From: UBA2357 sp046295975
Lineage (GTDB): Bacteria; Pseudomonadota; Gammaproteobacteria; Burkholderiales; Rhodocyclaceae
Length of the DNA: 64,000 bases
NCBI GenBank assembly: GCA_046295975.1
Contig: JBKBMG010000027.1
Coordinates: 6,519-70,518, forward strand
Reading direction: 5' to 3'
The notes below the pieces were generated by a model, which was not told where the DNA came from, searched no databases, and saw only the letters and a list, made by a program, of their open reading frames with translations. This document shows, piece after piece, positions 57,089-64,000 of this stretch. Position 1 is the first letter of the stretch, and the number at the start of each line of letters is the position of its first letter. The translations under genes were made by a program, and so were the position numbers.

Positions 57089-59644
57089 ATGTCCGAAGGA
57101 CTCATAGACCGTTACCCCTTCGTTGCCGAGCGCTACGACGAGATGCTCGCGGCAGCCGCCACCCCGCGAGCCCACTGGCGGGCGTTCGCCGAGCGGCTGA
57201 ACGGCCTGCCGCCGGAATCACTGGCACGCCGCGCAGACTTCGTACGTGAAGCAGTCGAGGCCGATGGCGTCACCTACAGTCTGCACACCGATTCGGCCGG
57301 CACCAGCCGACCATGGGAGCTCGACATGCTCCCGCTGGTGGTCGAACACCAGGACTGGACGACGCTTGCCGCCGGCATGGTCCAGCGCGCTCGCCTGCTC
57401 GATGCGATGCTGGCCGACCTCTACGGCCCGCGCACGCTCCTGCGCGAAGGCCTGCTGCCGCCTGCGCTGGTTTTCGGCCAGCAAGGCTACAAATGGGCTT
57501 GCCATGGCGTGGTACCGCCATCGGGGCGCTTCCTGCATCTCTACGCCATGGACGTGGGCCGCTCGCCGGACGGACACTGGTGGGTCATGGGCGACCATAC
57601 CCAGGCACCCGTCGGTGCCGGCTACGCGCTGCAGAACCGCATCGTGGTCGGCCAGGCTTTCCCCGACGCGTTTCGCGAACTGCAGGTGCAGACCCTGGCC
57701 GGATTCTTCCGCAATCTCCAGCACTATCTCGCGCGCATGGCGCCGACCAGTGGCGATTCCCCGCTGGTGGTGCTGTTGAGCGGCGGACCGATGAGCGAGA
57801 GCTACTTCGAGCACGCCTTCCTCGCCCGCTACCTGGGCTTTCCGCTGGTTGAGGGGCAGGACCTGACGGTCCGCGACGACGCGGTATACCTCAAGACGCT
57901 GCGCGGCCTGCGCCGGGTGCACGCGATCATGCGCCGCCTGGAAGACGACTACTGCGACCCGCTGGAATTGCGTGCCGATTCGGCACTGGGCGTGCCCGGC
58001 CTGCTCGGGGCCATCCGCGCCGGACAAGTGCTGATGGCCAATGCCCTGGGCAGCGGGGCGGTGGAAGGCTGTGCGCTGTTCGGCTTCCTGCCCGCCATCT
58101 GCGAGCGACTGCTGGGCGAACCGCTGGCCTTGCCCTCGGTGGCATCGTGGTGGTGTGGCGAAGCGCCGGCGCTGGAGTATGTACTCGACAAGCTCGACGA
58201 TCTGGTGATCAAGCCCGCATTCGCCAACATGCGCCGCGCCAGCGTCTTCGGCCACGCCGTGCGCGGTCGCGAACGCGAAGACCTGATCGCCGCCATCCGC
58301 GCCCAGCCGCACGCCTATGTGGCGCAGGAGTGGGTACGCCTGTCCCAGGCGCCGGTATGGACCGGGCGCGCCGACATGCCACTGGTTCCGCGCTCGGTCG
58401 GCCTGCGCCTGCTTGCCGCCGCCACCACCACCGCCGACGGCTACGAAGTGATGCCCGGCGGCCTCGCCCGCATCGCCCCCCATGGCGGGCTGGAAGTCAT
58501 TCCCATGCATCGCGGCGGCCTGTCCAAGGACACCTGGGTGCGCTCCGATGGCCCGGTCCAGCGCAGCAGCATGATCAAGCGCCGCCTCGGCGTCATGGAT
58601 CTGATCGTATCGGGCACCGAAATCCCCTCCCGGGTCGGCGAGAACCTGTTCTGGATGGGACGCCATACCGAGCGCTGCGAGCTGTCCGCACGCATTCTGC
58701 GCGCTGCGATGAAGCGCATGGCCGCCGCCAGCGACGAGGCCATGGACGACGATCTGGCTGGACTGATTGCCGCCGCCCGGCGTATCGGCGCCCTGCCCGC
58801 AATCCCGGATGACAAGACCAACGCGCGTGAGCCTGGCGATGCCGGCATCGTCGGCGCGCCGATCGTCGAGGCCGACGAGCGCGGGCCCGAGACCCTGTTG
58901 CTCGCTGCCGTGTCCGACTTAGGGCAGGCCGGATCCGTGGCAAGCAACGTGCGGGCGCTGGCGCACAACGCGGCACACGTACGCGAACGCCTGTCGTCTG
59001 ACAACTGGCGCCTGCTCAACCGCCTGGAACACGCCTTCCAGCCTCGCCCCACGACACCGGACGAAGCCCTGGTGACCCTCGACAGCGTCATGATGAGCTG
59101 CATCTCGCTGGCCGGTTTCGCCATGGACGACATGACCCGCGACGAAGGCTGGGGCTTTCTGCTGCTCGGCCGTCACATCGAGCGCCTGGCCGGGCTTGCC
59201 TCGGTGATCGCGATGGTGCTCGACAGCCGTTCGCGCCGTAGCGACGAAATGCTCGAATGGTTGCTTGAGGTGGCCAACACCATCGTCACCTATCGCGCCC
59301 GCTATCGGCGTACGCCCGAACTGCTGCCGGTGATGCACCTGCTGGTGTTCGACGACACCAACCCGCATTCGGTCAGCTTCCAGGTCGGCGCCATCTTGCG
59401 CTACCTGCGCACAAGCGCACGCGAACTCGGACACCCACTGTCCACCCGCCTCGACACGCTCGACGAGCGCCTGCGCCGCTTCGACATGACCCTGCTCGAA
59501 GCCGAAGACTGCGAGGCCGGCCGCCATGCGCTGGCGCGCCTGCTGAGCGACGCGGAGGACATCGCCTACGCAGTGTCCGACGACGTGCACCGCCGCTTCT
59601 TCATCCACACCGTGGCGGCCTCGCGCCTGCGGAGCGTCGCATGA
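57089..59644 (+). CDS. Circularly permuted ATP-grasp and alpha-E protein
   Basis: An 851-residue fusion. Residues 1-470 are a circularly permuted ATP-grasp region (DUF404/DUF407 type) with GYKWACHGVVPP, FGQQGYK, VEGQDLTVRDDAVYLKT and KDTWVRSDGP landmarks. Residues 490-850 are the alpha-E (DUF403) helical domain, beginning with SRVGENLFWMGRHTERCE. ATP-grasp enzymes of this branch are predicted COOH-NH2 ligases that form amide bonds. It sits 38 bases after the DUF2126 gene, and its stop overlaps the second transglutaminase (ATGA). Confidence 0.92.
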   Translation: MSEGLIDRYPFVAERYDEMLAAAATPRAHWRAFAERLNGLPPESLARRADFVREAVEADGVTYSLHTDSAGTSRPWELDMLPLVVEHQDWTTLAAGMVQRARLLDAMLADLYGPRTLLREGLLPPALVFGQQGYKWACHGVVPPSGRFLHLYAMDVGRSPDGHWWVMGDHTQAPVGAGYALQNRIVVGQAFPDAFRELQVQTLAGFFRNLQHYLARMAPTSGDSPLVVLLSGGPMSESYFEHAFLARYLGFPLVEGQDLTVRDDAVYLKTLRGLRRVHAIMRRLEDDYCDPLELRADSALGVPGLLGAIRAGQVLMANALGSGAVEGCALFGFLPAICERLLGEPLALPSVASWWCGEAPALEYVLDKLDDLVIKPAFANMRRASVFGHAVRGREREDLIAAIRAQPHAYVAQEWVRLSQAPVWTGRADMPLVPRSVGLRLLAAATTTADGYEVMPGGLARIAPHGGLEVIPMHRGGLSKDTWVRSDGPVQRSSMIKRRLGVMDLIVSGTEIPSRVGENLFWMGRHTERCELSARILRAAMKRMAAASDEAMDDDLAGLIAAARRIGALPAIPDDKTNAREPGDAGIVGAPIVEADERGPETLLLAAVSDLGQAGSVASNVRALAHNAAHVRERLSSDNWRLLNRLEHAFQPRPTTPDEALVTLDSVMMSCISLAGFAMDDMTRDEGWGFLLLGRHIERLAGLASVIAMVLDSRSRRSDEMLEWLLEVANTIVTYRARYRRTPELLPVMHLLVFDDTNPHSVSFQVGAILRYLRTSARELGHPLSTRLDTLDERLRRFDMTLLEAEDCEAGRHALARLLSDAEDIAYAVSDDVHRRFFIHTVAASRLRSVA

Positions 59645-60609
59645 AACCGATCCGCTACCACGTGCGCCACGACACGCGCTACCACTACGACCAGCCGGTT
59701 GGCGAATCGCACCAATTGTTGCGCCTCAGCCCACGCGACCTGGCGTGGCAGACCTGCGTATCGCACCGCATTGACATCGACCCCGGGCCCGCGCGTGTCC
59801 AGACGCGCCTGGACGGTTTCGGCAACGCCGTACAGGCGCTGCACTTCCAAGCCGACCATGACCACCTTTCGGTACGTGCCGAAGCCTGGATCGAACTGCG
59901 GCCGCGCCCCCCTGTCGCGCTCGCCGACTCCCCGCCATGGACCGCGGTGCGCGACGGCTTGCGTTACAAGTCCGGTCTGGCGGTGAGCGAAGCGGCACTG
60001 GACGCCAGCGCCTTCCTGTTCGAATCGTCCTTTGTCCGGGTCAAACGCGATTTCGCCGATTACGCGCGCGCCGACTTCGCCAACGGCACGCCACTGCTGG
60101 TCGGGGTAGACGGTCTTATGCGGCGGATCTTCAGCGAGTTCACCTTTGACCCGGACGCCACCGACGTGTCCACGCCGGTCACCACCGTGTTCGCCGAACG
60201 TCGCGGCGTATGCCAGGACTTCGCCCATTTCATGCTGTCCTGCCTGCGCTCGCTCGGACTGGCGGCGCGCTACATGAGCGGCTACATCCTCACCCGCCCG
60301 CCCCAGGGCGGAAAGCGCCTGATCGGCGCCGACGCCACCCACGCGTGGATCGCCGTATATTGCCCGCGCAACGGCTGGATCGAATTCGACCCGACCAACG
60401 CCGTACGCCCCGATCTCGAACACATCACCATCGGCTGGGGTCGCGATTTCGCCGACATTTCGCCGATGCGCGGCGTCATCATAGGCGGCGGCGGGCACAA
60501 ACCTGCGATTGCGGTCACGGTCGTGCCTGAGGACGAGTTCACCGAACTCTATACCGACGCAGAACTACCCATGCTCGACCTGGAACCACGCCGCGCCCGA
60601 TCCGGATGA
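59641..60609 (+). CDS. Transglutaminase family protein
   Basis: A 322-residue cytosolic protein with the bacterial transglutaminase N-terminal region (MKPIRYHVRHDTRYHYDQPV) and core. The triad is Cys191 (RRGVCQDFAHF), His234 (DATHAWIAVY) and Asp250 (IEFDPTNA), so the site looks active. Bacterial members usually act as peptidases or amidases. It is coupled at both ends: ATGA overlap with the ATP-grasp gene and four bases with the next gene. It differs clearly from the first transglutaminase domain of the operon. Confidence 0.93.
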   Translation: MKPIRYHVRHDTRYHYDQPVGESHQLLRLSPRDLAWQTCVSHRIDIDPGPARVQTRLDGFGNAVQALHFQADHDHLSVRAEAWIELRPRPPVALADSPPWTAVRDGLRYKSGLAVSEAALDASAFLFESSFVRVKRDFADYARADFANGTPLLVGVDGLMRRIFSEFTFDPDATDVSTPVTTVFAERRGVCQDFAHFMLSCLRSLGLAARYMSGYILTRPPQGGKRLIGADATHAWIAVYCPRNGWIEFDPTNAVRPDLEHITIGWGRDFADISPMRGVIIGGGGHKPAIAVTVVPEDEFTELYTDAELPMLDLEPRRARSG

Positions 60610-61520
60610 AGCTCTTCTACGCCGATCACTTCGTGCTGCCGCTTCCTCCCGGCCACCGCTTCCCCATGGAGAAGTACGCCCGCCTGCGCGACACGCTGCG
60701 GACCAGCGGGCTGTTCGCCCCCGAGGCTTTCCGTGTACCGGACGCCGCGGGCAACGCCGACATCGTGCTCGCGCATGACGCGGCGTATCTCGAACGCGTG
60801 GTCGCCGGCACCCTGGATGCGGCCGAGCAGCGTCGCATCGGCTTTCCTTGGTCGGCACAGATGGTGGAGCGCTCGCGCCGCTCGGCCGGCGCCACCCTGG
60901 CGGCCTGCGAAGCCGCACTCAGCGACACCTGCGCGGCCAATCTGGCCGGCGGCACCCATCACGCCCACCGTGACTTCGGCTCGGGTTTCTGCGTGTTCAA
61001 CGACGCCGCGATCGCCGCCCTGTCGCTGCGCCGCCGGGGGCTGGCACGCCGGGTGGCGATCATAGACTGCGACGTCCATCAGGGTGACGGCAGCGCCGCC
61101 ATCCTCGCGGACGAGCCCGAGGTCTTCACCTTCAGCATGCACGGGGCGAGGAATTTCCCCTTTCGCAAGGCCTGCTCGAACCTCGATATCGAACTTCCGG
61201 ACGGCACCGGCGACGCCGCCTACCTCACGGAACTCGATCACGGCCTGGACACGGTTTTCAACCGCTTTCGGCCCGACTTTGCGATCTACCTCGCGGGCGC
61301 CGACCCCTATGCCGACGACCGCCTTGGACGGCTGGCACTGAGCATCGCCGGACTGGCCGAACGCGATGCGCGGGTGTTCGCCGCCTGCCGCAGCGCCGGC
61401 ATACCCGTTGCCATCGCCATGGCCGGCGGTTACGCCCACGATATCGGCGACACCGTGACCATTCACGCCAATACCGTCACCGCCGCGGCGCGCTGTTTCG
61501 CCACCGCCCGATGCGACTGA
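60606..61520 (+). CDS. Histone-deacetylase-fold amidohydrolase
   Basis: A 304-residue member of the arginase/deacetylase fold. It has the family signatures: His118-His119 (AGGTHHAHRDFG), zinc ligands Asp156 and His158 (IDCDVHQGDG), Asp233 (LAGADPYADD) and the GGY loop (AMAGGYAHD). Bacterial members deacetylate acetylpolyamines, acetoin-linked proteins or other small acyl-amines. Overlaps on both sides (four bases upstream, ten with the next gene) bind it to the ATP-grasp/transglutaminase operon, so it may remove an acyl cap from a product of that pathway. The substrate is unknown. Confidence 0.92.
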   Translation: MKLFYADHFVLPLPPGHRFPMEKYARLRDTLRTSGLFAPEAFRVPDAAGNADIVLAHDAAYLERVVAGTLDAAEQRRIGFPWSAQMVERSRRSAGATLAACEAALSDTCAANLAGGTHHAHRDFGSGFCVFNDAAIAALSLRRRGLARRVAIIDCDVHQGDGSAAILADEPEVFTFSMHGARNFPFRKACSNLDIELPDGTGDAAYLTELDHGLDTVFNRFRPDFAIYLAGADPYADDRLGRLALSIAGLAERDARVFAACRSAGIPVAIAMAGGYAHDIGDTVTIHANTVTAAARCFATARCD

Positions 61521-62332
61521 TCGGCGTCGATTTCACCTCTGCTCCGCGCCGCGCCAAACCCATCACCGTCGCCAACGGCGTGCTCGACGACTCCGGCCTC
61601 GCACTGCGGGGGTTGGAGAGCTGTACAAGCTGGCGTGAGTTCGAAGCCCTGCTGACTCGGCCCGGACCGTGGCTGGGCGGCTTCGATTTTCCGTTCGGCC
61701 TGCCTCGAGAAGCGGTGCTCGATCTCGGCTGGCCAACCGAGTGGCCCGCCCTGGTGCGACATTGCGCCGCCCTTGGCCGCGAACGCTTTCGCGCCGCGCT
61801 CGACGCCTACCGCCAAACCCGACCCAGCGGTGCGCGCTATGCGCATCGCGCCACCGATCGACCGGCGCGCTCGCACAGCCCGCTGAAATTGGTCAATCCA
61901 CCGGTCGGCTTGATGTTCCTCGAAGGGGCACCGCGCCTGCTCGACGCCGGCCTGTGCCTGCCCGGCCTGCATGCCGGACCGAACGTGGATGGCATGCGCG
62001 TTGCCGTCGAGGCCTATCCCGGGCTGTTGGCACGCACCATCACCCCCGCTTCCTACAAGAGCGACGACCGCCGCAAGCACACCGCCGGGCGGCGTGCCGC
62101 GCGGGTCGACATCGTCACCGCGCTGGAAACCGGCAACCACCCGCTTGGCATCGCATTGAGAGTGGATTCCGAGCAGCGGATCGCTTTGTGTGAGGACGCT
62201 GGCGGAGATCGGCTGGACGCCGTTCTCGCGCTGGTGCAGGCAGCCTGGTGCGTCCGCTTCGGACCACCGCGCTACGGCATGCCCGAAGGCAGCGATCCAC
62301 TGGAAGGCTGGATCGCCACCGCCGGAAGCTGA
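61511..62332 (+). CDS. DUF429 domain protein
   Basis: A 273-residue protein that begins MRLIGVDFTSAPRRAKPITV and contains FDFPFGLPREAV and VEAYPGLLAR. This matches the DUF429 family, which is predicted to have an RNase H-like fold; the conserved acidic residue is Asp7 and others lie in GGFDFPFG and AVEAYPG. The biochemical role is unknown. It overlaps the deacetylase gene by ten bases and ends 3 bases before gdhA on the other strand, so it is the last gene of the operon. Confidence 0.8.
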   Translation: MRLIGVDFTSAPRRAKPITVANGVLDDSGLALRGLESCTSWREFEALLTRPGPWLGGFDFPFGLPREAVLDLGWPTEWPALVRHCAALGRERFRAALDAYRQTRPSGARYAHRATDRPARSHSPLKLVNPPVGLMFLEGAPRLLDAGLCLPGLHAGPNVDGMRVAVEAYPGLLARTITPASYKSDDRRKHTAGRRAARVDIVTALETGNHPLGIALRVDSEQRIALCEDAGGDRLDAVLALVQAAWCVRFGPPRYGMPEGSDPLEGWIATAGS

Positions 62333-62335
62333 CGG

Positions 62336-63679
62336 TCAGATCACGCCCTGGGCGAGCATCGCGTCGGCCACTTTGACGAAGCCGGCGATGTTGGCGCCGT
62401 CCGAGTAGTTCACGCTGCCATCCGGACGGCTGCCATAGCGCAGGCACACACGGTGGATGCCCTGCATGATCTCGAGCAGGCGCGCGTCTACTTCCTCGCG
62501 CGTCCACGACATCCGCATCGCGTTCTGACTCATCTCCAGCCCCGATGTGGCCACCCCACCGGCATTGCTCGCCTTGCCCGGGGCGTACAGCACACCGGCC
62601 TCCTCGAACACCCGCACCGCCTCGGCGTTGCAGGGCATGTTGGCGCCTTCGGCGACGCAGCGTACGCCGTTCCTCACCAACTCACGGGCGTCATTGCCGT
62701 CCACTTCGTTCTGCGTGGCGCATGGCAGGGCGATGTCCACCGGCACCGTCCACGGCCGCTTGCCGGCAATGAACGGCAGGCCGAGGCGCTCGGCGTATTC
62801 GCCAACACGGCCGTAATGAACGTTTTTCACGTCCATCAACACCGCCAGCTTCTCGGCAGTGAACCCCGCCTCGTCGACCACCGTGCCGCTGGAGTCGGAC
62901 ACCGTCACCACGCGGGCGCCCAGTTCCATCGCCTTTTCGATCGCGTACTGCGCCACGTTGCCGGAACCGGACACCGCGACCTTCATGCCGTTCATGGACT
63001 TGCCCGCGTGCTTGAGCATTTCCTCGGCAAAATACACCGTCCCGTAGCCGGTCGCCTCCGGACGGATCAGCGACCCGCCAAAGCTCAAGCCCTTGCCAGT
63101 AAACACGCAGTCGGCCTTGTTCGAGAGCTTCTTCATCATGCCCGCCATGTAGCCGACCTCACGCCCGCCCACGCCGATATCGCCGGCCGGCACGTCGGTA
63201 TCGGCACCAATGTGCCGGTACAACTCGGTGACGAAGGCCTGACAGAAGCGCATCACCTCGCGCGGGCTCTTGCCCTTGGGATCGAAATCCGACCCGCCCT
63301 TGCCGCCGCCCATAGGCAGCGTCGTAAGCGCGTTCTTGAAAGTCTGCTCAAAGGCGAGAAACTTCAGCACCGACTGATTGACCGACGGATGGAAACGCAG
63401 TCCGCCCTTGAAAGGGCCGATGGCGGAGCTGTGCTGGATGCGGAATCCACGGTTGACGTGTGTTTCGCCGCCGTCGTCCATCCACGCCACACGGAACTGG
63501 ATGATGCGCTCGGGCTCGACCAGTCGATCGAGCAGGCCGTGCTCGGCATAACGGGGATGCTCCGAAATGAACGGCCACAGGCTTTCCATGACCTCGACGA
63601 CCGCCTGAATGAACTCCGGTTGGCCCGGATTGCGCTGCTCGACGCTGGCGATGAACGACTCCAGTGACTGATACCGCAT
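62336..63679 (-). CDS. gdhA: NADP-specific glutamate dehydrogenase
   Basis: Assimilates ammonium by reductive amination of 2-oxoglutarate. The 447-residue product has the GdhA landmarks GPFKGGLRFHPSVNQSVLKF (substrate site with Lys), PMGGGKGGSDFDPKGKS, and the Rossmann part VAVSGSGNVAQYA. Length and sequence fit the hexameric NADP enzymes of proteobacteria. It is convergent with the DUF429 gene. Together with the ammonium-sensor gene at 42251-45652 it reflects a focus on ammonium use, though the two are 17 kb apart. Confidence 0.97.
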   Translation of the reverse strand: MRYQSLESFIASVEQRNPGQPEFIQAVVEVMESLWPFISEHPRYAEHGLLDRLVEPERIIQFRVAWMDDGGETHVNRGFRIQHSSAIGPFKGGLRFHPSVNQSVLKFLAFEQTFKNALTTLPMGGGKGGSDFDPKGKSPREVMRFCQAFVTELYRHIGADTDVPAGDIGVGGREVGYMAGMMKKLSNKADCVFTGKGLSFGGSLIRPEATGYGTVYFAEEMLKHAGKSMNGMKVAVSGSGNVAQYAIEKAMELGARVVTVSDSSGTVVDEAGFTAEKLAVLMDVKNVHYGRVGEYAERLGLPFIAGKRPWTVPVDIALPCATQNEVDGNDARELVRNGVRCVAEGANMPCNAEAVRVFEEAGVLYAPGKASNAGGVATSGLEMSQNAMRMSWTREEVDARLLEIMQGIHRVCLRYGSRPDGSVNYSDGANIAGFVKVADAMLAQGVI

Positions 63680-63808
63680 GCTTGCTTCTCCCCCCGTATC
63701 GGAAACGACTGCCCCACCGTGGTGCAGGGATCGCGATTTTCGCGGATTTCTCCATGAAACGCACTGATATTGTGCAAACGCGCACCAATTCAGGGAGTAT
63801 CACTGCGT
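63680..63808. other. gdhA upstream region
   Basis: The gdhA leader and promoter should lie here. A GTGC-N6-GCAC inverted repeat is present near 63772-63785 (plus strand GTGCAAACGCGCAC), with the half-site polarity opposite to the usual NtrC site. No confident -10/-35 pair is seen. Confidence 0.4.
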
Positions 63809-63842
63809 AAAAAACCCGCCGACGCGCATGCGCGGGCGGGTT
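63809..63842 (-). terminator. Terminator of a gene entering from the right edge
   Basis: Minus strand: AACCCGCC pairs with GGCGGGTT (63842-63835 and 63820-63813) around a GC-rich loop and is followed by TTTTTT. It points away from gdhA's own start, so it ends a minus-strand transcript coming from beyond position 64000. Confidence 0.8.
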
Positions 63843-63884
63843 GGCGGCGCCTGGGCGGCGCTGGAGGGGCTCCGGCCTCGACTC

Positions 63885-64000
63885 AGAGCCTGTGAATAAA
63901 TCTGCTGCGCGAACCGATTGCTGCGTTACTCACTCGCTCACTCCTCGCCTATCTATTTGCTATGTCTCGTCGTTCGCTCGCTCGCGCCTTGCACTCGGCT
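63885..64000. repeat. Possible interspersed intergenic repeat (cut by window edge)
   Basis: A non-coding stretch that begins AGAGCCTGTGAATAAATCTG and continues with pyrimidine-rich CTCACTCGCTCACTCC and CGTTCGCTCGCTCGCG. It resembles a recurrent intergenic element I associate with this bacterial group, but a second copy is not present in the window. It may be a REP- or MITE-like element. Confidence 0.35.

Noticed and set aside
63773..63787. Sigma-54-like promoter in front of gdhA
   Set aside because: TGGTGCGCGTTTGCA has GG and GC separated by nine bases instead of the required ten, and the NtrC-like half-sites are in the wrong polarity.

Overview
The window looks like a high-GC betaproteobacterial chromosome, most likely order Rhodocyclales (the Azoarcus/Thauera type). 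This is an inference from gene order and protein style: an rpoE-rseA-rseB-rseC-mucD cluster next to lepA-lepB-rnc-era-recO-pdxJ-acpS-nagZ-uvrC, a rpmF-plsX-fabHDG-acpP-fabF block, rne opposite rluC, and many signalling genes. No insertion sequence, prophage or CRISPR array was seen. A 10-base N gap (28353-28362) in GC-homopolymer sequence marks an assembly join.

Layout. 1-12851 (minus strand): the envelope-stress sigma factor rpoE with its anti-sigma and protease genes, a glutaredoxin-like gene, then lepA, lepB, a DUF4845 gene, rnc, era, recO, pdxJ, acpS, nagZ and the start of uvrC, many overlapping by 1-4 bases. 13062-21330: nadB (plus), a YgfX-like gene, then the fatty-acid/phospholipid block from the DUF177 gene and rpmF through plsX, fabH, fabD, fabG and acpP to fabF. 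21453-28305: maf and a SAM methyltransferase (plus), rluC-HAD phosphatase-Rieske protein (minus), and rne (plus). 28530-36846: LMW phosphatase and uvrB (minus), an aspartate/aromatic aminotransferase, two tandem tRNA-Asn genes, a Lon-like protease and moaA.

36952-49319 is the signalling and nitrogen section. A di-haem cytochrome c peroxidase with a perfect FNR/Anr box is translationally coupled to a membrane PAS-GGDEF-EAL protein. After rmuC comes an ammonium transporter fused to PAS-PAS-GGDEF-EAL domains, with a small PAS/chemotaxis-tip protein diverging from it. Next are ornithine cyclodeaminase and arginase with a divergent Lrp/AsnC regulator.

49449-63679: an orphan FtsX-type ABC permease, an M20 amidohydrolase, then a tight five-gene plus-strand operon: transglutaminase-DUF2126, circularly permuted ATP-grasp/alpha-E, a second transglutaminase, a histone-deacetylase-fold amidohydrolase and a DUF429 protein. 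This is the best candidate for a poorly described biochemical system; it looks like a peptide-forming, modifying or cleaving pathway. gdhA closes the window, followed by a terminator and a possible interspersed repeat at the right edge.
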